Below, one piece after another: positions 8,155 through 15,782 of a stretch of DNA of 64,000 nucleotides; the first letter of the stretch is position 1; each line of letters begins with the position of its first letter. The notes below the pieces were generated by a model that saw only the letters and a program-made list of their open reading frames with translations, did no database searches and was not told the origin of the DNA. The position numbers and the translations under genes were made by a program. This stretch comes from Marinobacter piscis (lineage in GTDB: Bacteria > Pseudomonadota > Gammaproteobacteria > Pseudomonadales > Oleiphilaceae): positions 1,180,470 to 1,244,469 of the forward strand of contig NZ_VCGX01000001.1 in NCBI RefSeq assembly GCF_007671655.1, given 5' to 3'.

Positions 8155-11100
8155 TTACTGAGCAACTTGCTCCTGATACTGGGCCGGCAGGTCTTTTACC
8201 GGGTTGGAGATGAAGTTTAGGTATAGGCCACGTTTGGGAATAACCAGTGGAATTTCCTTTTTAACGAGACCGCTGAGCACTTCTGACTGAACATTTATAG
8301 GCGGGATGTTCAGGTTATATTGCTCAATCTGCATGCGCCCATCGTCAAAGAAGGTCACATCCCCAACCAGATCTAGGGTGAATTCGTAGTTAAACAAATT
8401 ATGCTCTGCCGTTAGAATTGACTCCAATCTGAGTTCGGGTGCATCAAGGAAAACGTCTACCTTTGTTTTGAAAACCGACTGGCCACTTTCATCCTCAACG
8501 ATATAGCCTGGAATTAAGCTATCTCGGGGGCAATCAGTTCCACTATCAGCACAGTCGGGGTTTTTTGCATAGCGCATTCTGAGAACCTGAGGGCCAGTAG
8601 TGGATACGATACTGAACAAGCTGAGGTGCACATCCAGCGAAGTTGTAGCTATCGTCGTAGGGTACAAGAGTACCTCCAGTGCAGGTTTACCCTTATCGGG
8701 ACCATCTTCGAGGATCGTTGTACCAATCACTTCCGTGTTTAAGGCGTAAGCCTGATAGATAAACTTGTTCCTTTTACATTGCTCCACCTCTTTCTCAGTG
8801 GATGAATCAACAGCACATCCAACTCTAGCTTCCTGCTTCTCGCCGTCTTTATAATTAACTACCAGTTTGGCGGAGTTTGCAGAAGGTAAATAGCTGCCAT
8901 TGCCGTCTGACTCATGAGCAAATGGTTCATTATCATCTATTTTAAGGTTTGCGTTCATATCACGAATGGGAAGGTTACGCAGCGGTGTAAACACTGAGTC
9001 TTGTGCAGGTGCACCTTTGAAGTAAATCTTCAAGGACTGCGGGTCTGGGTCTGCCCCGTTACCCAAACCGCTATTCAGGCCTTCCAGCAAGTCAGCTTTC
9101 AGTGGGTAGTCATTGATTCCGCACACAGAGTCTGGTTTAGGGCCGGTGCAGTGAGCGGTGTAGCCTTGATCGGTGTTATCCGTGTCTCTTAAAGAGACCA
9201 GTGTGTACTGATAAAATTCACCCGGTTCCCAGCCGTCGTCCGGATAGAAGCGGATACGCTGGTAATTCTTTTCCAGCCGGCCGGTTACTTGGCCTTCGTC
9301 GATGTCCTCTCCTTTCGCGTCGACCTTATTAACTTTAAAGGTCTCGCCCAGCCGGATGGAATCAAGTTTCATTGGTTGTGAGAAGACCACTGTAATTGGG
9401 CGATCTTCGGGCATCTCGCTCACCGGCAGGAGGTCGCCGCCCGTGGTAGTATCGTCATCAGCATTTATGGAGTTGGCACCTTTTGTGTAACACTCGCCGA
9501 GGATATTCTTGTCGAAGTCAAGCTGGTCATGATTCGTCTCACACGGGAAGCCGGGATACGTTGTCAGTGCCAGAGGTGGAGCGTCCGCGAGCGCGTCGCG
9601 CTCGCCATCAAGACTGAAGGATAGATCATCCCCCATATTTGCATAAGAATTGCCTGCGAGGTCTGTCAGACTCGCAGCTGAAACCCTGTACTGAACTCCT
9701 GGCTTCAAACCGCCTTCAGGGTTAAGAGTTAAAGCCGTACCGTCTAATTTAGCATTCAACCCATTGCCTACGGTCAGCTCGCTGCCATCTGCATAGAGCT
9801 TAACCCCGTCAGCAATGGAGTCCGGATCCAGCGGCTCATCAAAAAACAGAATCACCGGGTCGCCCGGGCGCTGCATGGATTGCCGTGTATTTGGAATGGC
9901 GTTTTCCTTATCGCCAGGCATCCAGCTAACCAGCTCGGGTGGGGTGGTGTCCTCCTGTTCGCGCTTCCAGATATCTTCAGCATCCAGAGCCGAGTTCACA
10001 TCGGTATCTGCCTTTAAGTGAAAGGCGATGGTCGAATCGGTAAATTCCTGGCCCAGCAACGCGGGTTCTACCATGCCAATGGCGTCGATGGTGAGAACAC
10101 CATCCATTACTTCAGCAGTACCGCGCAGCTGTATGCTCATTAAATCCTGAGAGAGGGCAGCGTTTGGTTGCGCTTCTTCCGTATTCATGGAGGCATCCAT
10201 GAATAGGGTTAAATGTCGAGGTGCATCCAACTCATCCGTGTACGGGTTTGATCTCATGTAACCCGTCGCATCAGAGAGCATGGTTACCTTAATGGTACCG
10301 GTTTCCTGCTTGTCACCTGTGGCAGCATCCAATACCTGCACTTTGCCGCCCACTTTTACATTTAGGCTGGTACTTTCCAGCACACTGCCTTTCGGAATGC
10401 GCAGGAGTACATCATCTGTATCCATGTCCGGGGAGTTGGGCGCCAGCTCTGCAAAAAGGTCACCGCCCTGTTGAGACGGGCCGGCTTTCCCTTGTAGCAC
10501 AGAGTTCAGGGTGACCGAGTTAATCGCCTGGCCATTCAGAATTGAGGTAATCCGCCCCTGATTCGAGTCTGCCGCAGATTGCTGAAGTACAACGGTTGAT
10601 CCAGTGTCCTTAGGCATAACCGGAAAAGTTCCCTTGAAACGTTCACTGAGATCCTCCGTGTCTTTATTTAGACTTGCTAAGTTGCTGAGTTCCAGAGTGT
10701 AGGTTTCACCGGCTTTTAGAATATCTTCTTTGCTGCCACACCGGTCGGCGACGCAGGGGTCAACCGAAATCCGATTGCCCTTCACCAATATAGTTGCAGG
10801 GACGAGATCTCCATTTTTATCACGCAGTTCTATACTACCGCCCAGCTTTTTCCATTCGGGGTGAATTGGCTGAGTCATGGCAATACGGAATGTTGAAAAA
10901 TCCATGGTCTCAAAGTATTCAGCGCCCTGTTTGTTAAGAGAGGGCGCGGACCACGCTATTTTAAAGTCGTTTTGCGTGTTTGCCTCACTGGCTACACCCG
11001 AAAAACTGCCGCGGGTGTGAAATTGGATACCTGGCTTACCAACACTGTTGGGCGTTTCAATTATGCGTCCGCCTTCAGCCTGTAGAGGATCCTCAAATGT

Positions 11101-11421
11101 AATGCTGTACTCCACTCCATTCATCAAAGTACCTGGAGTCGTGAGTTTAAGGCTTTTGCCGCCATCAACTTTCTCAACGTTAAAGCTAATACTGTCGCCG
11201 TTGGCCTTCAGGTTGATGTTTTCGTTCAGGCTGTTGTCTGTAACAGGGTGGGAGAAACGAAGAATAATGTCTGTTTTTGGACTTACATCAGCCTGCCCAT
11301 CTGCCGGGTAAGAGTAGGTGACTGACCCGGGTGCCGCTTTCTCTTCAACAGACTGCTCATCCCCGCCGCAGGCTGCAAGGAACATGGCAGGAACTAAAGC
11401 CAGTAATTTGAATTGTTTCAT
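8155..11421 (-). CDS. Very large outer-membrane lipoprotein with bacterial Ig-like (SbsA-type) domains
   Basis: A 1088-residue secreted lipoprotein. Residues 1-18 form a signal peptide ending in the lipobox LAAC, so Cys18 should be lipidated. The mature part contains repeated Ig-like segments with the SbsA signature (YPADGQADVSPKTDIILRFS near the start, then PNTRQSMQRPGDPVILFFDEPLDPDSI near the middle, and RPITVVFSQPMKLDSI), each followed by a 'PGVQYRVSAASLTDLAGN'-like strand. The C-terminal third lacks clear repeats. It lies 13 nt behind a FadL-like porin gene with its own GAGGAG ribosome site, so the two form an operon. A surface or periplasmic partner of the porin, perhaps in uptake of hydrophobic substrates, is plausible but is inference from the pairing. 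Confidence 0.8.
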   Translation of the reverse strand: MKQFKLLALVPAMFLAACGGDEQSVEEKAAPGSVTYSYPADGQADVSPKTDIILRFSHPVTDNSLNENINLKANGDSISFNVEKVDGGKSLKLTTPGTLMNGVEYSITFEDPLQAEGGRIIETPNSVGKPGIQFHTRGSFSGVASEANTQNDFKIAWSAPSLNKQGAEYFETMDFSTFRIAMTQPIHPEWKKLGGSIELRDKNGDLVPATILVKGNRISVDPCVADRCGSKEDILKAGETYTLELSNLASLNKDTEDLSERFKGTFPVMPKDTGSTVVLQQSAADSNQGRITSILNGQAINSVTLNSVLQGKAGPSQQGGDLFAELAPNSPDMDTDDVLLRIPKGSVLESTSLNVKVGGKVQVLDAATGDKQETGTIKVTMLSDATGYMRSNPYTDELDAPRHLTLFMDASMNTEEAQPNAALSQDLMSIQLRGTAEVMDGVLTIDAIGMVEPALLGQEFTDSTIAFHLKADTDVNSALDAEDIWKREQEDTTPPELVSWMPGDKENAIPNTRQSMQRPGDPVILFFDEPLDPDSIADGVKLYADGSELTVGNGLNAKLDGTALTLNPEGGLKPGVQYRVSAASLTDLAGNSYANMGDDLSFSLDGERDALADAPPLALTTYPGFPCETNHDQLDFDKNILGECYTKGANSINADDDTTTGGDLLPVSEMPEDRPITVVFSQPMKLDSIRLGETFKVNKVDAKGEDIDEGQVTGRLEKNYQRIRFYPDDGWEPGEFYQYTLVSLRDTDNTDQGYTAHCTGPKPDSVCGINDYPLKADLLEGLNSGLGNGADPDPQSLKIYFKGAPAQDSVFTPLRNLPIRDMNANLKIDDNEPFAHESDGNGSYLPSANSAKLVVNYKDGEKQEARVGCAVDSSTEKEVEQCKRNKFIYQAYALNTEVIGTTILEDGPDKGKPALEVLLYPTTIATTSLDVHLSLFSIVSTTGPQVLRMRYAKNPDCADSGTDCPRDSLIPGYIVEDESGQSVFKTKVDVFLDAPELRLESILTAEHNLFNYEFTLDLVGDVTFFDDGRMQIEQYNLNIPPINVQSEVLSGLVKKEIPLVIPKRGLYLNFISNPVKDLPAQYQEQVAQ

Positions 11422-11434
11422 GGCCTGTATCTCC

Positions 11435-12766
11435 TCAGAACTTCAGAGTAATGGAACCACTGATTACGTGAATATCGCCGTCGGCCGTTGCTTCGGTTTC
11501 GTTCCCGTCATAATCGACTAGAGTGAAGTCACGTTCCTGCAGCTTTTGATACTGATATCCAAGATCGAGGCGAACCGGATAGGCCAGTAGTCGGGTGCGG
11601 TCATAAGTGGCACTGACGCCGAGCCCTACAACAATTTTATCTGTGTCCAGATAGTTGATTTCGGGGTTCTTTGTGGTCTTCAGTGGTGACTCTTCATAGG
11701 AAACCCCCCCGCGGAAGGCGAAGTTTTTGTTGAGTTCATACTCTCCGCCGATACGTGGAATTAGGGTGTCATCAAACTTGATGCGTTCGCTTAACGGGAC
11801 AGTGCCCTGGTTCTTAACCGTGTCACTTTTGAATTCGTCAGCCAGCTCTGACCAGTTTTGCTGTTCGATGCTACCGCCTATGCGCCAACCATCACCCTGG
11901 TACTGAGTGCCAAGTACAAAGGTTTCTGGCTGGAAAGAATCGATGGTTGAGACCGCCAGGGTCAGTTCGGGGTTGAGTTGTGTAACGTACATGTCGGAAT
12001 CAACAGTGGTGCTTGCTGAAGACTTTGTACGGTAGGCCATTGCGACTTCCCAGCCATCCAGTCCGCAACTTTCGTCGGGGCAGATGGTGTCGGCAAGATT
12101 AATAGTGGTGCCGAGAATTGTTTTTAATGAAGGTTCCGCATCTACTGATAAGCGGTCGCGTGAAACATCACCGCGAATGGTTGTAACTGCGTCGAGGTTA
12201 GCGGCTGCATCAAGGGTGATTCGTACAGAAGCGCCCGCTGAAATGCCGCGCCAGATGCGTGTGGCGCCACCAACGTTGAGGAATAATGGTTCTCTTCCGT
12301 ATTGCAGGAACTGGCCATCTTCACTGGTCTCTGAGTTAAAGGCCATCATCTCTTTGCCGTACTTTTCCACACCGGCAATAAAACCAAGGTAAATGGGATG
12401 ATCAAAGCGTGTAAGAGACCCCAGATTGGTCTTCATGCCAACCAGTACGTGCTGACTGGGGGAGTCGGAGACCACGTCACCTTTGGCGTTCGGGTTCTTG
12501 GAGCGCAGCTCCTGCTCGGAGTGCAGGATACCGGTTGTCAGTTCCCCACGCTCATCGCGGGTAAGCGAGGCGGGGTTGTAGTAGGTGGCGGACACCTGGT
12601 CATTAAACATTGAAAGCGACTGGGCGGTGGCGACGTCTATGGGCATAACACCATAGGTGGTACCAATGTTGCCCATGCTGGCCGAGGCAGAAACAGAAAA
12701 GCCGGCTGATGTGGCTGCAACTGCCAGGGCCAGTGCCCGTACTGCAAAACGGGAGGTTGAGACCAT
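11435..12766 (-). CDS. FadL/OmpP1/TodX-family outer-membrane transport protein
   Basis: A 443-residue beta-barrel protein. It has a cleavable signal peptide (ALALAVAATSAGFSVSASAS), the family hatch-region motif near the mature N-terminus (FNDQVSATYYNPASLT), alternating strands and a C-terminal aromatic residue (SGSITLKF) typical of BAM substrates. FadL-type channels import long-chain fatty acids, alkanes or aromatics. It heads a two-gene operon with the large Ig-like lipoprotein. CGGAG lies 7 nt before the ATG. The substrate cannot be read from the sequence. Confidence 0.85.
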   Translation of the reverse strand: MVSTSRFAVRALALAVAATSAGFSVSASASMGNIGTTYGVMPIDVATAQSLSMFNDQVSATYYNPASLTRDERGELTTGILHSEQELRSKNPNAKGDVVSDSPSQHVLVGMKTNLGSLTRFDHPIYLGFIAGVEKYGKEMMAFNSETSEDGQFLQYGREPLFLNVGGATRIWRGISAGASVRITLDAAANLDAVTTIRGDVSRDRLSVDAEPSLKTILGTTINLADTICPDESCGLDGWEVAMAYRTKSSASTTVDSDMYVTQLNPELTLAVSTIDSFQPETFVLGTQYQGDGWRIGGSIEQQNWSELADEFKSDTVKNQGTVPLSERIKFDDTLIPRIGGEYELNKNFAFRGGVSYEESPLKTTKNPEINYLDTDKIVVGLGVSATYDRTRLLAYPVRLDLGYQYQKLQERDFTLVDYDGNETEATADGDIHVISGSITLKF

Positions 12767-13007
12767 GTATATACTCCGGTTAGCTCGTTGTTTTTATACT
12801 CTGACCGTTGCTTAGCTCCCGAGTGGTCGGGCGCCGGGCACGGCGGTACACTCATTGATCAATAAGTATATGTGGCTAGACTTTGAGGGGCTTTGGCATT
12901 TTTGACACGACATTGGGTCTGAATGACCATGTATGCAGCCTGTACACCCCGAAAGATGAATCAAAACATGATTTTGGGAGGGGAGCCAGAGGCTGGTTCA
13001 CAAAGCC

Positions 13008-13038
13008 GGGAAGGAGGAGAGTGTTTCCTCCTCCCCTT
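13008..13038 (-). terminator. Possible terminator hairpin after the OmpA-like gene
   Basis: A purine/pyrimidine inverted repeat (GGGAAGGAGGAGA and TTTCCTCCTCCCC) lies just beyond the stop of the OmpA-like gene on the minus strand. No U-tract follows, so termination efficiency is uncertain. Confidence 0.4.
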
Positions 13039-13050
13039 AAAGGAGTGGGA

Positions 13051-13860
13051 TTAGCGGGTTTTAATGTTGCCGTCTTTATCGGAGAAAACTATTTCCACAC
13101 GGCGGTTCTGCTGGCGGCCAGCGCGCGTATCGTTACTGGCAACAGGGTACTGTTCGCCAAAGCCTTTGGTTTCGATGCGCCTGCGTTCTATGCCCCGGGA
13201 GACCAGTTCATCGCTCACGGCCCGGGCACGGCGCTCTGAGAGCTTCTGGTTGTAGGATTCGGCTCCGGTGCTGTCAGTGTAGCCTTCCACGCGAACTCTG
13301 CGATCCTCATACTCTCTCATGAAATCTGCCAGACGCCCGATGGTCTGCTCTCCTGATGGTTTCAGGTCGGTTTTATCCACATCGAATAGTACATCGCCAA
13401 GGGTAAGTACCATGCCCCGATCCGTTTGCTCTGCCTGCAGCTCCTCCATGCGCTTGCGCAGCATCTCGGCTTCCTTTTGTGCCTGAGCGGCTTCACCAGA
13501 GCGTTGCTGTAGTTCGAGCTTGCGGCGGCGCTCTTCCGCTGAATCAATCTGCTCTTGCAGCCGTGCGCGCTGACCCTGCTCACTGGCAATCTCTGCGTGG
13601 CGGTTGGCCAGATAGGCCGCGTGCTCAATACGCACCGTATCCTTGCCGTCTTCCAGCAGAGATTCGGCACGGTTCAGTTGATCCCGGGCGCTGCGGAGCT
13701 GGCGGTCACCGCTGCGGGCAACCTGTGGGTCATCCTTGATTCTGGCGTAGGATGCGCGGGCTTCGCTTACCATTGCGTTGTCTGGTGGTGTTGTCGCACA
13801 GCCGGCAATCATTACTGACAAACCCACAGCCATGCCCAGTGTTATGTTGCGTGTATTCAT
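13051..13860 (-). CDS. OmpA-family peptidoglycan-binding lipoprotein with DUF4398-like N-terminal region
   Basis: A 269-residue lipoprotein. The signal peptide ends in the lipobox IAGC (Cys21). Residues about 30-150 are an alpha-helical, Arg/Glu/Gln-rich coiled-coil region of DUF4398 type (ARASYARIKDDPQVARSG). The C-terminal OmpA domain (LGDVLFDVDKTDLKPSGEQTI..VEGYTDSTGAESYNQKLSERRA..ETKGFGEQYPVASNDT..NRRVEIV) contains the Asp and Arg residues that bind diaminopimelate in peptidoglycan. It should tether the outer membrane to the wall. AAAGGAGAC lies before the ATG. It follows a second DUF4398 lipoprotein gene by 26 nt, so both are probably one transcript. Confidence 0.9.
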   Translation of the reverse strand: MNTRNITLGMAVGLSVMIAGCATTPPDNAMVSEARASYARIKDDPQVARSGDRQLRSARDQLNRAESLLEDGKDTVRIEHAAYLANRHAEIASEQGQRARLQEQIDSAEERRRKLELQQRSGEAAQAQKEAEMLRKRMEELQAEQTDRGMVLTLGDVLFDVDKTDLKPSGEQTIGRLADFMREYEDRRVRVEGYTDSTGAESYNQKLSERRARAVSDELVSRGIERRRIETKGFGEQYPVASNDTRAGRQQNRRVEIVFSDKDGNIKTR

Positions 13861-13886
13861 AACCGTCTCCTTTCCAGATATGGCGA

Positions 13887-14261
13887 TTACTGGTTTTGAT
13901 TGATTTGCTGGCGCATTTCTTCAAGGCTGCGGTTGACTTCTCTGACGGCCTCTTTGGCTTTGGCAGTTTCTGCCCGCGCGCCTGCCAGTTGCGCATCTAC
14001 AGCCGCCTGCTCAAGAAGTCGTTCGGCCTCTTTATACTTTTCCTTCTCCATCAGCTCCCTGGCGTCGGCCACTTTGTTCTGAGCCTGGTTGAGCAGTACC
14101 GGCTCAAACTCCCTCGCATCTGAGGCAACGGCCTGTTGCAGAGAGCTTTCTGCAGCCTGAAGGTCAGATTCCGGAGGCTGGCCCTTGCTTGCGCAGCCTG
14201 CTAAAGCGAGCGTTAATCCGGCAATACCGGCGGTGTATATAATTGTCTTGTGCTTGCTCAT
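13887..14261 (-). CDS. DUF4398-type lipoprotein
   Basis: A 124-residue lipoprotein with lipobox ALAGC (signal peptide residues 1-22) and a helical, Ala/Glu/Gln-rich body (ADARELMEKEKYKEAERLLEQAAVDAQLAGARAETAKAKEAV), the DUF4398 pattern. The start at 14261 is fixed by AAAGGAG seven nt upstream and by the signal peptide; an in-frame extension further upstream has no such support. It is the first gene of a pair with the OmpA-like lipoprotein, whose N-terminal region is of the same family, so they probably work together at the envelope. Function unknown. Confidence 0.85.
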   Translation of the reverse strand: MSKHKTIIYTAGIAGLTLALAGCASKGQPPESDLQAAESSLQQAVASDAREFEPVLLNQAQNKVADARELMEKEKYKEAERLLEQAAVDAQLAGARAETAKAKEAVREVNRSLEEMRQQINQNQ

Positions 14262-14520
14262 ACACGATCTCCTTTCTTCTGTCCGGGCTGGCGGACGTTT
14301 AAAGGCTGTACGATTTGCCGTAAAAACGGCCAGGTACCATGCGCACCATACAATAAGCGTAGCAGCCAAACGGGGATCGAACATGACGTGTTTGCAATTA
14401 AGTCAGTGTTGAGCAGAAGAAGGGCGGGCCAGCCAGGCTACCTGATCTGTCATTATTTTTGAGGAGCCATCAGGGTAAGTTGCTTGCGCGTTGAACCCCT
14501 ATGGTTTTAATGTTTCGGTT

Positions 14521-14571
14521 AACATGACCCTTGCCTCTTGGTTTCGAGAGAAGCTTACGCGGGGGTTCTTT
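14521..14571. repeat. Direct repeat copy B next to the Abi_2 gene
   Basis: Imperfect copy of the segment at 14631-14681, offset by exactly 110 nt. The ends are near identical (GCCTCTTGGTT and CTTACGCGGGGGTTCTT on the plus strand) and the middle differs. Neither copy has an ORF. Confidence 0.9.
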
Positions 14572-14630
14572 TTGTATTTTGTGGTAAACCACACTTGAGA
14601 AATTTTCCTCATGTGTTTAACATTCTAACT

Positions 14631-14681
14631 AACACGGCCCCTGCCTCTTGGTTCTGCAAGGAACTTACGCGGGGGTTCTTA
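14631..14681. repeat. Direct repeat copy A next to the Abi_2 gene
   Basis: Partner of the copy at 14521-14571. It begins 17 nt past the Abi_2 stop codon, so it would lie in the 3' untranslated region of the Abi_2 mRNA. Confidence 0.9.
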
Positions 14682-14697
14682 TTTAGGCCTTCCATGA

Positions 14698-15666
14698 TTA
14701 CCACCAGCTATTCCAGTCTTCCGGTATCCCCATATCCATCATCGATAGTGTCCGTTGCGAGTGTTGTTCCGGAAAAGACCGCATCTGCTCTGCCAGCCGA
14801 TTGTGCCATTCAGTGTCCGGACATATGGTTTTCACCATATGTCGGCAAATTGCCAGAAGCAGGAATGGCCTGGCAATCAGGTCTTCTTTACCAGCAAAGC
14901 TACGGCACCATGGGATATTGTTCGTGCCTGCCAAGCTAGGCTGGTCCACCACGTTGCGATTCCAGAGCCGGCTATGGTGTGCGCATAGGTTGCGTAAATA
15001 GTTCAGTGAACGAAGCCAAGTCTGGAAAGTGTGCCAGCTATTCACACCATAGCGTTTGGCCAGTGCTTTTTGGTCTTTTACCTGCATCATCGAAAAGAAC
15101 TGCGACACTGCACCAAAATCCCAGGTCTCTACCGCTACCCATACCGGAAATGACTCACCGTGTTTGGCCCGGTAGTGCTTAACAAAATCTTCCTTTGAGC
15201 GGCGTTGCAGGTTCAGGCACTTTTCTTCCCATTTCTCGAAGCGCGTGTGGCCGCTTCTGAGTTTTTTTCGGATGAAAGATGGGTGTAGCTGTTCCGGGTC
15301 AAGATGAGCGAAAGTAGAGCGTTTGCCAAGCCGGTGGGCAATGTCTACACGTAGGGCAACTTCGATGCGTTCAAGAGCATCCATAGCCTGTAGCCGAAGC
15401 TGTTTATCGAAAAGATACAGCCTCACAGCATCCACAAACTGTGTGTTCGGGTAGAATTGGTTTAAGGCTTTCATGAGCTGCTTCCCGGCATTGATGCCCT
15501 GGACCTGCTTGAACTTACGAAAAGGGTACCAGTAGGCGCTGAGGCGGTAGTAGCCTACGCGCTGAAGGTAATCCAGAGCAGCGGCCTCGTCGGTGACTAC
15601 CATGCCCCGGGATTTGAGCAGTTCCAGTTGCTCGTGGAAGGACTTCCATGGCCTGTTGTAACGCAT
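14698..15666 (-). CDS. Abi_2 (AbiD/AbiF-like) HEPN abortive-infection protein
   Basis: A 322-residue protein of the Abi_2 family, linked to phage exclusion by abortive infection. It shows the family N-terminus (RPWKSFHEQLELLKSRGM..YLQRVGYYRLSAYWYPF), the central DKQLRLQAMDALERIEVALRVDIAH segment, and near residue 230 the HEPN ribonuclease motif R-N-x3-H (RNLCAHHSRLWN). It therefore probably cleaves RNA when activated. The ATG at 15666 is chosen because AAGGAGG lies 9 nt upstream. Two structured repeats follow the gene and a composite transposon begins 116 nt upstream, which may have removed distal promoter elements. It is the only recognisable defence gene in the window. Confidence 0.88.
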   Translation of the reverse strand: MRYNRPWKSFHEQLELLKSRGMVVTDEAAALDYLQRVGYYRLSAYWYPFRKFKQVQGINAGKQLMKALNQFYPNTQFVDAVRLYLFDKQLRLQAMDALERIEVALRVDIAHRLGKRSTFAHLDPEQLHPSFIRKKLRSGHTRFEKWEEKCLNLQRRSKEDFVKHYRAKHGESFPVWVAVETWDFGAVSQFFSMMQVKDQKALAKRYGVNSWHTFQTWLRSLNYLRNLCAHHSRLWNRNVVDQPSLAGTNNIPWCRSFAGKEDLIARPFLLLAICRHMVKTICPDTEWHNRLAEQMRSFPEQHSQRTLSMMDMGIPEDWNSWW

Positions 15667-15773
15667 GAACAAAAACCTCCTTCAACTAACATTAACCTCT
15701 GCAGGCGCAGTGTATTTTGATCCCCGACTGCATGCCTGAACCAATGCCATCGCGCCAGAAATCAAACATATTC

Positions 15774-15782
15774 ATCTTAAGC
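15774..15782. repeat. 9-bp target-site duplication, left copy
   Basis: ATCTTAAGC directly abuts the left end of IS copy 1. The same nine bases abut the right end of IS copy 2 at 26694-26702. IS10-type elements make 9-bp duplications. Confidence 0.9.

Larger units (their letters stand above)
14505..14697 (-). ncRNA. Candidate structured RNA downstream of the Abi_2 gene (two repeat units)
   Basis: Directly after the Abi_2 stop codon, the minus strand holds two 50-nt units 110 nt apart that share AAGAACCCCCGCGTAAG and CCAAGAGGCA-RGGG-YC-RTGTTA. Each can pair AACCCC with GGG(G)..GTT around an inner TTC..GAA hairpin whose loop differs between the copies. Keeping the stem while the loop varies suggests an RNA. 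Rfam describes an abiF RNA motif near Abi_2 genes; I could not compare with it. It could also be a DNA repeat with no RNA role. Confidence 0.4.
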
